DNA of 64,000 nucleotides from Tissierella sp032104385 (GCF_032104385.1 NZ_DAMCHJ010000003.1:1-64000); one strand, 5' to 3'; shown: positions 36,151-45,069, counted from the first letter of the stretch. The notes: a model not told the origin generated them from the letters alone. Made by a program: numbers and translations.

Positions 36151-36447
36151 ATGGATAGGGGAAAATATAAATTAAATAAGAGTTTTCTTAAAAATAATAA
36201 ATACTATAATAAACTAGTAAACAGGATTATTTTTGTTTTAGTTATTTTATTAATTATTTTAGTAATAAAGATGATGAATAATAAGATATCCAATAGTATT
36301 ATTAAAATTATCGAAAAAAATATATATTATGATTTTAGCATAGAAAAAGATGGAAAAATGGTAAAGGATTATTTAGTAAAAGTAGTAGATAGTTCTAAAG
36401 GAACTATAGAAGGATTAGTAGAACAATTTAGCAAAGATATAAACTAA
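36151..36447 (+). CDS. Small single-pass membrane protein, unknown
   Basis: This 98-aa protein has a basic N-terminus (DRGKYKLNKSFLKNNKYYNK), one strongly hydrophobic helix (about residues 26-42) and an extracytoplasmic C-terminal part of about 55 residues. I recognise no family. It lies between apbE and a very strong palindromic terminator, suggesting it ends this transcript. AGGTAGGTG precedes ATG 36151. Confidence 0.7.
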   Translation: MDRGKYKLNKSFLKNNKYYNKLVNRIIFVLVILLIILVIKMMNNKISNSIIKIIEKNIYYDFSIEKDGKMVKDYLVKVVDSSKGTIEGLVEQFSKDIN

Positions 36448-36483
36448 ATTAGAACCTCGGGGAATTCCCCGAGGTTCTAATTT
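36446..36483. terminator. 38-bp perfect palindrome, bidirectional terminator-like
   Basis: The half-site AAATTAGAACCTCGGGGAA is followed by its exact complement. It overlaps the last base pairs of the preceding stop codon. The GC-rich core and flanking A/T runs fit a strong terminator. Confidence 0.8.
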
Positions 36484-36561
36484 GATAAGAAAATTTTCCT
36501 ACTAATATCAATAGAAAAGTGATAAGATAATATCTATAGTATTAATGAAAGGTGGAAACAA

Positions 36562-38409
36562 ATGATAAATAAGAAAATTCTAGATAGGGTTCTAAAGAAA
36601 GTTGAGAAGCCTGCTAGATATATAGGAATGGAACAAAATTCAATAATAAAAGATTTAGATGAAGTGAAGGTAAAATTTGCCTTTTCTTTTCCAGATATAT
36701 ATGATGTAGGAATGTCACATTTAGGACTTCATATTTTATATAATTTAATAAATCAAGAAGAAGATTTTGCTTGTGAAAGAGTATTTGCACCTTGGACAGA
36801 TATGGAAGAGGAAATGAGAAAGGAAAATCTTCCGCTTTTTACTTTGGAAAACAAAGAAGAAGTAAGAAACTTTGATTTTTTAGGATTTACATTGCAGTAT
36901 GAGATGAGTTATACCAATATATTAAATATTTTAGATTTATCTAAGATTCCATTATTTTCAAAAGATAGAAATGATGAAGACCCAATTGTTATGGCAGGAG
37001 GACCCTGTGCTTATAATCCAGAACCTATAGCAGAATTTATAGATTTTTTTGTAATAGGTGAAGGAGAAGAAGTAACATTAGAAATTCTTAAATTATATAA
37101 AGAACATAAGGAAAAAGAATGGAATAGGGAAAGGTTTTTAAGAGAAGTAGCTAAATTAGAAGGAATATATGTACCAAAGTTGTATGATATAATATACAAT
37201 GACGATGGAACTATTAAAGAAATGTTAAGGTTAGATGAAGTGGCTCCAAAAGTAATAAATAAAAGAATGATAAAAGATTTAGATTCTATGTTTGCACCTG
37301 AGAAAATGATTGTACCATTTATTGAAACAGTCCATGATAGGGTTGTTATGGAAATTTTTAGAGGCTGTACTCGGGGGTGTAGATTTTGTCAAGCGGGTAT
37401 GATTTATAGACCTATAAGAGAAAGGTCAGTTGATAAAATAGTGGAGTTAGCAGAAAAGCTAGTTGAAAGTACTGGATATGAAAATGTATCTTTATCATCT
37501 CTTAGTTCTTGTGATTATTCTGAATTATATCCATTAATTTCAAAATTAATGGATAGCTTTGAACAGAAAAAAGTAGGGGTATCTTTGCCGTCCCTAAGAT
37601 TAGATTCTTTTAGTATAGATATATTAAAAGAAATTGAAAAGGTTAGAAAATCAGGATTAACTTTTGCTCCTGAAGCTGGTAGTCAAAGGCTTAGAGACGT
37701 AATAAACAAAGGAATAACTGAAGATGACTTGGTAAATACGATTTCTTATGTGTTTAAAGAAGGATGGTCTACTGTTAAGCTTTATTTTATGATTGGATTA
37801 CCTACAGAAACTGATGAAGATGTGTTAGGTATAAAGGAATTGGCATATAAAGTTAAAGATATTTTCTTTGATATGCCAAAGGAAGAAAGAAAAGGAAACT
37901 TAAAAGTAACAGCTTCAGCATCTTGTTTTGTACCAAAACCTTTTACTCCTTTCCAATGGATAGGGCAAGATTCCATGGAGGAATTTTATAGAAAGATATA
38001 TTTAGTTAAAAATAGTATAAAGGATAATAAGGTTACATTTAATTATCATGATCCAAAACTAAGTTTCTTAGAAGCAGTAATTGCTCGTGGAGATAGAACG
38101 ATATCAAAACTGATATTAAGAGCGTGGGAAAGAGGGTGTAAATTTGATGGCTGGTCAGAGCATTTCAAATATGAAACTTGGACTCAAGCTATGAATGAAG
38201 TAGGTATAGACAGTGATTTCTATGCCCTAAGAAATAGAGAATTAGATGAAGTCTTACCTTGGGACTTTATAAACCCAGGAGTATCTAAAGAATATTTAAT
38301 TAGAGAATATAAAAAATCTTTAGAAGAACAAACAACAGATGATTGTAGGCTGCAATGTAGGGGTTGCGGAATAAAGGGATGTACGATGACTGGTGGTGTA
38401 AATAAATGA
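36562..38409 (+). CDS. Radical SAM protein, TIGR03960 family
   Basis: This 615-aa protein has an N-terminal B12-binding-like region (about 30-160; FSFPDIYDVGMSHLGLHILYNLI) and a radical SAM domain with the cluster motif CTRGCRFCQAG (CxxxCxxC) near residue 271. A short Cys-rich C-terminus follows (CRLQCRGCGIKGC). It overlaps by 4 bp the gene for a TIGR03936 protein and precedes RNase E/G and rplU, a conserved order in Clostridia. A role in RNA or protein modification is suspected but unproved. Confidence 0.9.
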   Translation: MINKKILDRVLKKVEKPARYIGMEQNSIIKDLDEVKVKFAFSFPDIYDVGMSHLGLHILYNLINQEEDFACERVFAPWTDMEEEMRKENLPLFTLENKEEVRNFDFLGFTLQYEMSYTNILNILDLSKIPLFSKDRNDEDPIVMAGGPCAYNPEPIAEFIDFFVIGEGEEVTLEILKLYKEHKEKEWNRERFLREVAKLEGIYVPKLYDIIYNDDGTIKEMLRLDEVAPKVINKRMIKDLDSMFAPEKMIVPFIETVHDRVVMEIFRGCTRGCRFCQAGMIYRPIRERSVDKIVELAEKLVESTGYENVSLSSLSSCDYSELYPLISKLMDSFEQKKVGVSLPSLRLDSFSIDILKEIEKVRKSGLTFAPEAGSQRLRDVINKGITEDDLVNTISYVFKEGWSTVKLYFMIGLPTETDEDVLGIKELAYKVKDIFFDMPKEERKGNLKVTASASCFVPKPFTPFQWIGQDSMEEFYRKIYLVKNSIKDNKVTFNYHDPKLSFLEAVIARGDRTISKLILRAWERGCKFDGWSEHFKYETWTQAMNEVGIDSDFYALRNRELDEVLPWDFINPGVSKEYLIREYKKSLEEQTTDDCRLQCRGCGIKGCTMTGGVNK

Positions 38410-39101
38410 TTTTAAGAGTTGCATTTAATAAAACAAATTATTTAAAATACATTGGGCATTTAGATTTAATGAGATTATTTCATAGGGCTTTTAATAGAGC
38501 TGGTGTTCCGATAAGATATTCTGAAGGATTTAATCCTCATCCAAAGTTTTCAATAGCAAGTCCACTATCTCTTGGGATAGAATCTGAGGAAGAATATATG
38601 GATGTAGATATTGATTACATTCCAGTGGATGAATTTATACAGAAGGTTAATAGTGTGTTACCCAAAGATATTCAGATAACAAGAGGTCTGTATCTTGAGA
38701 AAGAAGAAGCCATAGCATCATTAATAGCATGGGCTTTCTATGAAATAAACTTTGAAATAGAAGAGCATAAAGAAAAGATAAATGTAGAGGACATATTTAA
38801 TAAATGGTTATCTCAAGATGAAATAATGATTACAAAATTAAAGAAAAAAGGTAAGAAAAAGATTGAAAAAGAAGAAAATATTAAGAAATTTGTTGGAAAT
38901 ATAGTTGTCAAGGACATTATGGATAAAAACATAAAGATAGATGCTTTATTGAAATCTGGAAATAATGGAAATTTAAAACCTATAGATTTTATGGAAGCTT
39001 TAAAGAGAGATACATGTCTTAATATAGATATGGATTCTATAAATATAAAAAGGCTAGGTCTATATGCAGAAAAGGATAGCAATATATATAAGCCGTTATA
39101 A
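38406..39101 (+). CDS. TIGR03936/DUF2344 radical SAM-associated protein
   Basis: This 231-aa protein begins LRVAFNKTNYLKYIGHLDLMRLFHRA with PIRYSEGFNPHPKFSIASPLSLG, typical of DUF2344. Its ATG overlaps the stop of the radical SAM gene (ATGA), and in other genomes the two are often fused. It likely binds the substrate or partner RNA for the radical SAM enzyme. The C-terminal half is Lys/Glu-rich and less conserved. Confidence 0.9.
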   Translation: MILRVAFNKTNYLKYIGHLDLMRLFHRAFNRAGVPIRYSEGFNPHPKFSIASPLSLGIESEEEYMDVDIDYIPVDEFIQKVNSVLPKDIQITRGLYLEKEEAIASLIAWAFYEINFEIEEHKEKINVEDIFNKWLSQDEIMITKLKKKGKKKIEKEENIKKFVGNIVVKDIMDKNIKIDALLKSGNNGNLKPIDFMEALKRDTCLNIDMDSINIKRLGLYAEKDSNIYKPL

Positions 39102-39116
39102 GATGGGAGAATTATT

Positions 39117-40340
39117 ATGAATTATATTTTTATTGATTCTTTAAATGGAGTTAATAGGGTAGGTATTGTGGAGGATAATAGACTTATAGAATTTTATTTA
39201 GAAGAGCAAGAAAAAAGGATAGTTGGAAATATATATAGGGGAAGGGTAGCTAATGTATTACAGGGAATGGAGGCAGCTTTTGTAGATATTGGTGAATCAA
39301 AAAATGCTTATTTATATGTTAAGGAAGCCTTACCAAAAGATATTTTATATAATGGTAGAATATATAAGATATCTGAAATCATTAAATCTGGTCAAGAAGT
39401 AATAGTACAGGTAGTAAAGGAAGCTTCGGGCAATAAGGGAGCAAAATTAACGACTCATATTGAAATGCCAGGTAGATATCTAGTGTTTACTCCTTTTTCT
39501 AATAAAATAAATATTTCTAAAAAAATTAAATGTTCTGCTGAAATGGAAAATTTGAAAAACATAGGCAAAAAGATTATGAAAGATGATATGGGACTTATCT
39601 TTAGAACAGCTTCGGAAGGAATGGAAGAATCTGTTTTAAAGGAAGAATATGATACTTTGTATAATATATATTCTAAAATTGAAAAAGAAAGAAATTTTTT
39701 ACCATGTCCTAAACTTCTCTATAAGGAACCGAGTTTAGCATATCAAATAATAAGGGATAGTTATAATGAATCTATAGAGAAAATTATAGTAAATAATAAG
39801 GAAATATATGATAATTTAATTTTAATTGAGAACCTTTATCCCTTTAAATTTTCAGATAAAATGGAGTTAGATACTGAGTTTTCAATATCCTATAATAATG
39901 AGATTCAATTAGATTTAAAAACTGCATTACAGAGAAAAGTATCATTTAAATCTGGAGGATATATAGTTATAGATGAAACAGAAGCCCTTACGGCAATAGA
40001 TGTTAATACTGGAAAGTTTGTTGGTACTAGTTCTTTAGGAGATACAATACTAAAGACCAATATAGAAGCAGCTGAAGAAATAGCAAGACAAATCAGGCTT
40101 AGAGATATTGGAGGTATTATAATAGTAGATTTTATAGATATGAAAGATAAAGATGATGTTTCAGCAGTTTTATCTATATTTAAAAAGCATTTACAAAAAG
40201 ATAAGATAAAGACAAATATCATAGATATTACAAAGCTTGGTCTTGTTGAATTAACGAGAAAAAAAATAAGAAGACCTTTATCAACAGACTTTTATAAAAA
40301 ATGTCCAATCTGTGAAGGACGGGGAAATATTATAGAGTAA
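39117..40340 (+). CDS. rng: Ribonuclease E/G
   Basis: This 407-aa endoribonuclease acts in rRNA maturation and mRNA turnover. It has an S1 domain (VGNIYRGRVANVLQGMEAAFVDIGESKNAYL), a catalytic domain with Mg-binding Asp residues in IDVNTGKFVG and IIVDFIDM, and a zinc-link CPICEG at the C-terminus. It lacks the long scaffold tail of enterobacterial RNase E, so RNase G is the nearer name. Start ATG 39117. rplU follows from its own promoter. Confidence 0.93.
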   Translation: MNYIFIDSLNGVNRVGIVEDNRLIEFYLEEQEKRIVGNIYRGRVANVLQGMEAAFVDIGESKNAYLYVKEALPKDILYNGRIYKISEIIKSGQEVIVQVVKEASGNKGAKLTTHIEMPGRYLVFTPFSNKINISKKIKCSAEMENLKNIGKKIMKDDMGLIFRTASEGMEESVLKEEYDTLYNIYSKIEKERNFLPCPKLLYKEPSLAYQIIRDSYNESIEKIIVNNKEIYDNLILIENLYPFKFSDKMELDTEFSISYNNEIQLDLKTALQRKVSFKSGGYIVIDETEALTAIDVNTGKFVGTSSLGDTILKTNIEAAEEIARQIRLRDIGGIIIVDFIDMKDKDDVSAVLSIFKKHLQKDKIKTNIIDITKLGLVELTRKKIRRPLSTDFYKKCPICEGRGNIIE

Positions 40341-40349
40341 AATTAGCTA

Positions 40350-40378
40350 TTGACAATAATGTAGATATTTGTTAGAAT
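40350..40378 (+). promoter_or_regulatory. Promoter for rplU-prp-rpmA
   Basis: A perfect TTGACA, 17 bp, then TAGAAT, immediately upstream of the L21 leader. Confidence 0.8.
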
Positions 40379-40384
40379 ATTTGG

Positions 40385-40460
40385 GTGTAGAGCCGCTCAA
40401 TCTGGGTTTAAGTCCTAATGGCACCCTGTATTGGCGAGACTGGGTTAGAGGAGGTGCAAT
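40385..40460 (+). ncRNA. Ribosomal protein L21 leader
   Basis: The 5' UTR between the promoter and rplU contains the blocks GTAGAGCCGCTCAATCTGGG, CCTAATGGCACCC and GGCGAGACTGGGTTAGAGGAGG, a pattern typical of the L21 leader in Firmicutes. The last block includes the ribosome-binding site, so L21 binding would repress translation. The ORF reading through it is not a gene. Confidence 0.75.
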
Positions 40461-40464
40461 CATA

Positions 40465-40776
40465 ATGTACGCTGTAATAGAAACTGGTGGTAAACAATAT
40501 AGAGTTCAACAAGGTGATGTTGTTTTCGTAGAGAAAATAGATGCAGAAGAAGGCACAAATGTAAATTTTGATAAAGTTCTTTTAGTGTCAAAAGAAGGAG
40601 ATATAGTTGCTGGGAAGCCTTATGTTGATGGTGCTAAAGTTGAAGCTGTTGTTTTAGAACAAGGAAAGGCTAAAAAAATCGTTGTTTTCAAATATAAAGC
40701 TAAGAAGAACTATAGAAAGAAACAAGGACATCGTCAACCATTTACTAAAGTAAGAATTGAAAATATTGTTGGCTAA
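40465..40776 (+). CDS. rplU: 50S ribosomal protein L21
   Basis: This 103-aa protein begins MYAVIETGGKQYRVQQGDVVFVEK and ends with KKNYRKKQGHRQPFTKVRIENI, clearly L21. ATG 40465 is chosen because GAGGTG lies upstream and earlier codons belong to the leader. It is first in rplU-prp-rpmA, the usual Firmicute order. Confidence 0.97.
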   Translation: MYAVIETGGKQYRVQQGDVVFVEKIDAEEGTNVNFDKVLLVSKEGDIVAGKPYVDGAKVEAVVLEQGKAKKIVVFKYKAKKNYRKKQGHRQPFTKVRIENIVG

Positions 40777-40780
40777 TATC

Positions 40781-41128
40781 ATGATAGTAGCTAAAATATA
40801 TAGGGATAAAAATAATTACATTAAAAAATATACCATAGAGGGACATTCAGATTATGATTCCTATGGTAAAGATATAGTATGTGCTGCTATATCAGTACTT
40901 TCTCAGACTACATTGTTATCCTTAGTAGAAGTTTGTGGGCTAGAGGAAAATAATATTAAGTATTCCATAGATGAAGAAACTGGATTTCTTGATGTAGAAT
41001 TACCTAAGAATATAGAAAAGTTTAAATTAGATAGAACACAAATCCTATTAGAATCATTAGTAGTAGGAATTAATTCAGTGATAGAAAGTTACCCAGAGTA
41101 TGTAGCACTCAAGAATGGGGAGGTGTAA
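40781..41128 (+). CDS. prp: Ribosomal-processing cysteine protease Prp
   Basis: This 115-aa protein has the catalytic pair in IEGHSDYDSYGKDIVCAAIS (His and Cys). Prp removes the N-terminal extension of ribosomal protein L27, an essential step in Firmicutes shown for S. aureus. Its gene lies between rplU and rpmA as expected. The start ATG 40781 follows the rplU stop by 4 bp with only a weak Shine-Dalgarno, so translational coupling to rplU is likely. Confidence 0.93.
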   Translation: MIVAKIYRDKNNYIKKYTIEGHSDYDSYGKDIVCAAISVLSQTTLLSLVEVCGLEENNIKYSIDEETGFLDVELPKNIEKFKLDRTQILLESLVVGINSVIESYPEYVALKNGEV

Positions 41129-41131
41129 TTG

Positions 41132-41422
41132 ATGATTAAATTGAATTTACAATTATTTGCTTCTAAAAAAGGAGTAGGTAGCTCCAGAAATGGTAGAGAT
41201 AGTGAAGCTAAAAGATTAGGCGTTAAAAGAGGCGATGGACAATTCGTTTTAGCTGGAAATATTTTAGTTAGACAAAGAGGCACTAAAATACACCCTGGAA
41301 ACAATGTAGGTAAAGGTGGAGATGATACTTTATTTGCAACAGTTGATGGTGTAGTTAGATTTGAAAGAAAAGGTAAAGATAAAAAACAAGTTAGTGTTTA
41401 TCCTGCAGAGGAGTTAGCGTAA
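41132..41422 (+). CDS. rpmA: 50S ribosomal protein L27 with Prp-cleavable N-terminus
   Basis: This 96-aa protein reads MIKLNLQLFASKKGVGSSRNG. The LNLQLF/ASKKG segment is the conserved Prp cleavage site, exposing the N-terminus that reaches the peptidyl-transfer centre. ATG 41132 is preferred (GGAGGTG 6 bp upstream) over TTG 41129. A strong terminator follows directly. Confidence 0.97.
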   Translation: MIKLNLQLFASKKGVGSSRNGRDSEAKRLGVKRGDGQFVLAGNILVRQRGTKIHPGNNVGKGGDDTLFATVDGVVRFERKGKDKKQVSVYPAEELA

Positions 41423-41462
41423 AATTTAAGCTTGCCATTAATGGTAAGCTTAAATTTTTTTC
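41423..41462 (+). terminator. Terminator of rplU-prp-rpmA
   Basis: A long stem AAATTTAAGCTT / AAGCTTAAATTT with a short central loop is followed by TTTTTT. Confidence 0.9.
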
Positions 41463-41590
41463 TAAATCAATAGGTATTTGTATCTGGTATGAAAATTACT
41501 TATTGTGTAAAGTATAGTATAAATTTTTTTATATCTAGACAAAATAAATAAGAAAATCATTAGTGTTATCTGAAAAAGTTAATATATTAA

Positions 41591-41618
41591 TTGACAGACT
41601 AAATAAAATTGATATAAT
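41591..41618 (+). promoter_or_regulatory. Promoter for obg
   Basis: TTGACA, 16 bp, TATAAT, about 55 bp before the obg start codon. Confidence 0.75.
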
Positions 41619-41672
41619 AAATTTATCGGATTTCTAAATATAGGAAAAGTAATTGGTAAGGATGATGAGATT

Positions 41673-42941
41673 ATGTTTATAGATGTGGCAAAGATACATG
41701 TCAAAGCAGGTAAGGGTGGAGATGGAATTGTAGCTTGGAGACGGGAAAAATATGAACCTGCTGGAGGACCTTATGGAGGAGATGGAGGAAACGGAGGAAG
41801 TATAATTCTAAAAGCAGATGAAGGAATTAGAACTTTAATGGACTTTAGATATAAGCGTTCATATATTGGTCAAAATGGGGAAGATGGAAGGACTAAAAAA
41901 CAATTTGGAAAAGCAGGAGAAGATATTGTATTAAAAGTACCCGTTGGAACTTTAGTTAAAGATGGTAATACGGAAGGTGTAATAGTAGATTTAAAGGAAA
42001 AAGGTCAAACTTTTGTTATAGCTAGAGGTGGTAGAGGTGGTAGGGGAAATGCAAAATTTGCAACTGCTACACGTCAAGCGCCTGGATTTGCCGAGCCTGG
42101 TACAAAAGGTCAAGAAAGGGATATAATATTAGAATTAAAGCTTCTTGCAGACGTAGGACTTATAGGGTTTCCAAATGTTGGAAAATCAACTATACTTTCA
42201 ATCGTTTCAGCAGCTAAACCTAAGATTGCAAACTATCATTTTACAACTTTAAAACCAAATTTAGGAGTGGTCAGGATAGGCGAAGAAAAATCTTTTGTTA
42301 TAGCAGATATTCCAGGGTTGATTGAAGGAGCACATCAAGGTGCAGGGCTAGGACATGATTTTTTAAGACATATTGAAAGAACCAGAGTACTCGTACATGT
42401 ATTAGATATATCTGGGAGTGAAGATAGGGATCCTATAGATGACTTTTATAAGATTAACGATGAGTTAAGTCAATATAATATAAGATTAGTTGATAAACCA
42501 CAGATAATAGTGGCAAACAAGATGGATATACTAGGAGCCAAAGAAGGGCTAGATAAGATTAAAAGAGAATTTGAGCCAAAAGGCTATAAGATATATCCAA
42601 TTTCTGCTGCAACATTAGAGGGGATAGATGAGCTTAAATATGCTATGTGGGACTTGCTTTGCAATACGGAAATTAGTTATGAAACATTTGATGACCAATT
42701 TATGCACGAAGAAGAAAGTGATGATGCAATAATTGTCAAGAAAGAAGATGATAAATTTATTGTAGAAGGAACATTTATTGAAAGACTTTTAGGTTCAACT
42801 TATTTTGATGACGTAGATTCTTTAAGATATTTCCAAGATATGCTTAGGAAAAAGGGAGTAATAGATGAACTTAAGGAGTTGGGAATACAAGAATATGAAT
42901 CCGTATTTATTTGTGGATATGAATTTGAATTTTTTGATTAA
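41673..42941 (+). CDS. obg: GTPase Obg
   Basis: This 422-aa essential GTPase is tied to 50S assembly and the stringent response. It has a Gly-rich Obg fold (1-158; GGDGIVAWRREKYEPAGGPYGGDGGNGGS), a G domain with GFPNVGKST, DIPGLIEGAH and NKMD, and a C-terminal OCT domain (about 345-422). It heads a run of small RNA- and ribosome-related genes (yhbY, nadD, yqeK, rsfS). Confidence 0.97.
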   Translation: MFIDVAKIHVKAGKGGDGIVAWRREKYEPAGGPYGGDGGNGGSIILKADEGIRTLMDFRYKRSYIGQNGEDGRTKKQFGKAGEDIVLKVPVGTLVKDGNTEGVIVDLKEKGQTFVIARGGRGGRGNAKFATATRQAPGFAEPGTKGQERDIILELKLLADVGLIGFPNVGKSTILSIVSAAKPKIANYHFTTLKPNLGVVRIGEEKSFVIADIPGLIEGAHQGAGLGHDFLRHIERTRVLVHVLDISGSEDRDPIDDFYKINDELSQYNIRLVDKPQIIVANKMDILGAKEGLDKIKREFEPKGYKIYPISAATLEGIDELKYAMWDLLCNTEISYETFDDQFMHEEESDDAIIVKKEDDKFIVEGTFIERLLGSTYFDDVDSLRYFQDMLRKKGVIDELKELGIQEYESVFICGYEFEFFD

Positions 42942-42961
42942 ATGGAGGTAAAGGGAGTAAA

Positions 42962-43141
42962 ATGGACTGCTTAAGTTGTGGAAACTGTAAGGAAAATCAA
43001 CCAACATATTATTGTTTAATGAAAAATGAAGTAGTAATAAATGAAAATTATAGACCAGGAGAAAAATCAAGAACAGGTTGGAAGAAGGGGAATACAGACT
43101 ACGAAAAGCATAGAAGGCAAAGGAAAGAAGTAGAAGTTTAG
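42962..43141 (+). CDS. 59-aa Cys-rich small protein
   Basis: ATG 42962 follows AGGTAAAGGGAG and the frame runs to TAG 43139-43141. The protein starts MDCLSCGNCKENQPTYYC, with a CxxCxxC pattern and a fourth Cys, suggesting a metal site. It ends in a basic tail (DYEKHRRQRKEVEV). It fits tightly between obg (20 bp) and yhbY (18 bp), so it is probably translated. I do not know the family. An RNA- or ribosome-linked role is suggested only by its neighbours. Confidence 0.75.
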   Translation: MDCLSCGNCKENQPTYYCLMKNEVVINENYRPGEKSRTGWKKGNTDYEKHRRQRKEVEV

Positions 43142-43159
43142 ATTAGAGGAGTGGAATAG

Positions 43160-43453
43160 TTGTTAACAGGAAAACAAAGATCGTATTTAAAGAGCATTGC
43201 AAATACCATGGAGCCAATATTCCAAGTAGGTAAAAATGGAATAACTGAAAATTTTATTAAGCAAGTTGACGATGCATTAGAAGCAAGGGAGCTAATAAAA
43301 ATAAAAGTATTAAATAATAGTTTATTAGATGCAACTGAAGTTGCTAATCAAATATCCGAAGAAATAGATGCAGAATTTGTACAAAGTATTGGTAATAAAT
43401 TTGTTTTATATAAGGAATCAAAAGAAAATAAAAAAATCGAATTGCCAAATTAA
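43160..43453 (+). CDS. yhbY: YhbY family RNA-binding protein
   Basis: This 97-aa CRM-domain protein begins LTGKQRSYLKSIANTMEPIFQVGKNGIT, with the GxxG-type loop that binds RNA. It associates with pre-50S particles. The start is TTG 43160 with GGAG upstream. It lies between the small Cys-rich gene and nadD. Confidence 0.92.
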   Translation: MLTGKQRSYLKSIANTMEPIFQVGKNGITENFIKQVDDALEARELIKIKVLNNSLLDATEVANQISEEIDAEFVQSIGNKFVLYKESKENKKIELPN

Positions 43454-43462
43454 AGAAGTTAT

Positions 43463-43501
43463 AAACTTCAGAATCTTATATATTTCTGAAGTTTAATTCT
43501 T
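43463..43501 (+). terminator. Terminator-like hairpin before nadD
   Basis: A perfect 11-bp stem AAACTTCAGAA / TTCTGAAGTTT with a 10-nt loop and a weak T-rich tail. Confidence 0.55.
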
Positions 43502-43521
43502 GTTAGTTACGGAGGAAATTT

Positions 43522-44130
43522 ATGAAAATTGGAGTAATGGGAGGTACTTTTGACCCTATACACAATGGACATTTAATAGGGGCGGAATATGCTAGAACTT
43601 CCTTAAATTTAGACAAGTTAATTTTCATACCATCAGGTAATCATCCTTTTAAGAATAATAAAAATATTAGCGAACCAAATAAAAGGATGGATATGATTTC
43701 ATTAGCTATAAGTTCAAACAAGTATTTTGAAATATCACCTATAGAAATTAATAGAATGGGTATTACTTATACCATTGATACTATAATGGAATTAAGGAAA
43801 GAGTATAGAAAAGATGAAATATATTTTATAATAGGTTCCGATATTCTTTTCGAGCTAGAAAAATGGAAAGGTTTTGAGGAACTTATTAGTTTATGCAAAT
43901 TTATATTACTCTATAGACCTGGGAAAGAGGATAATATAGATAAAAAGATTAAAGATTTAAAAATATCTTATAATATCAAGATTGAAAAAGTTAAGGCACC
44001 ACTTATTGAAATTTCTTCCACAGAAATCAGAAATAGAGTAAAAAATCGATTAAGCATAAAATATCTTGTACCAGAACCAGTTGAACAATATATTTTTAAA
44101 TATGCTTTATATAATGGAGAGAATATATGA
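43522..44130 (+). CDS. nadD: Nicotinate-nucleotide adenylyltransferase
   Basis: This 202-aa enzyme of NAD synthesis transfers AMP from ATP to nicotinate mononucleotide. It shows the nucleotidyltransferase motif GGTFDPIHNGHL (residues 7-18) and the C-terminal ISSTEIRNRV. ACGGAGGA precedes ATG 43522. yqeK overlaps its last 4 bases. Confidence 0.95.
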   Translation: MKIGVMGGTFDPIHNGHLIGAEYARTSLNLDKLIFIPSGNHPFKNNKNISEPNKRMDMISLAISSNKYFEISPIEINRMGITYTIDTIMELRKEYRKDEIYFIIGSDILFELEKWKGFEELISLCKFILLYRPGKEDNIDKKIKDLKISYNIKIEKVKAPLIEISSTEIRNRVKNRLSIKYLVPEPVEQYIFKYALYNGENI

Positions 44131-44696
44131 ATAAATCTTTAGAGAATAGATTAATAAAAGATATTGGGGAGAAAAGATATAATCATTCAGTGAGAGTGAT
44201 GGAAGTAGCAGTTGAATTGGCTGAAATATATAATGCTGATATAGAAAAAGTTAAGATTGCGGCAATGTTACATGACTCTGCTAAGATAATGGATGACACA
44301 TACTTGTTGAAAATGACATCTGACTTTGATATAATTTTAGATAATTGTATGAAATATAATCATGAGCTTATACATGGACCTCTTGGTGCTAAAATAGCTA
44401 AAGAAGAATATGGAATAGAAGATAATCAAATATTAGATGCTATTTATTATCATACTACAGGTAAAGAGAATATGAATATATTAGAAAAGATAATTTATAT
44501 AGCTGATTATATAGAGCCATATAGAAACTTTCAAGGGGTTGAAGAAGTGAGAAAGTTAGCTTTTGAGGATTTAGATAAAGCCATATTATTGGCCATGGAA
44601 AATACTATAACTTTTTTAATTGAAAAGAATAAACTAATTCACCCTGATACTATAAAAGCAAGAAACCATCTAATAATTCAGTTAAATAAAAGATAA
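44127..44696 (+). CDS. yqeK: YqeK, HD-domain Ap4A hydrolase
   Basis: This 189-aa HD-domain phosphohydrolase has RYNHSVRVMEVAVELA, MLHDSAK and HGPLGAKIAKEEYG, the metal-binding His and Asp pattern. The family cleaves diadenosine tetraphosphate symmetrically into two ADP. It overlaps nadD by 4 bp (ATGA) and precedes rsfS, as in B. subtilis. Confidence 0.93.
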   Translation: MNKSLENRLIKDIGEKRYNHSVRVMEVAVELAEIYNADIEKVKIAAMLHDSAKIMDDTYLLKMTSDFDIILDNCMKYNHELIHGPLGAKIAKEEYGIEDNQILDAIYYHTTGKENMNILEKIIYIADYIEPYRNFQGVEEVRKLAFEDLDKAILLAMENTITFLIEKNKLIHPDTIKARNHLIIQLNKR

Positions 44697-44721
44697 AAAA
44701 TAAAACTTAGGGGGTAAATTT

Positions 44722-45069
44722 ATGCTAGATTTAGAAAATAAATTATCCATCATTACTAAAGCTTGTGAGGACAAAAAAGGGATAGATATTAAATTGTTAA
44801 ATATATCAAAACTAACTTCTATTGCAGATTATTTTGTCATTGTAAGTGGAAACTCATCAACACAGGTAATGGCAATAGCGGATGAGGTAGAAAGTAAGAT
44901 GATTGAAGCAGGAGAACTAGAATTTTCAAAAGAAGGGTATCAAAGTGGCAGATGGATACTCTTAGATTTTAACGATATAATAGTTCATGTATTTCATAAA
45001 GAAGAAAGAGAATTCTATAACCTTGAAAGACTATGGTCTGATGGAGGGGAAAGAAATAATCTAAATTAA
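44722..45069 (+). CDS. rsfS: Ribosome silencing factor
   Basis: This 115-aa protein binds L14 and blocks subunit joining under starvation. It shows the family pattern ISKLTSIADYFVIVSGNSSTQVMAIADEVE and RWILLDFNDIIVHVFHKEEREFYNLERLW. AGGGGG precedes ATG 44722. Confidence 0.95.
   Translation: MLDLENKLSIITKACEDKKGIDIKLLNISKLTSIADYFVIVSGNSSTQVMAIADEVESKMIEAGELEFSKEGYQSGRWILLDFNDIIVHVFHKEEREFYNLERLWSDGGERNNLN

Noticed and set aside
40369..40464. N-terminal extension of L21 upstream of ATG 40465
   Set aside because: This open frame is the L21 leader RNA; the conserved protein begins at MYAVIETGGKQY and has its own ribosome-binding site.
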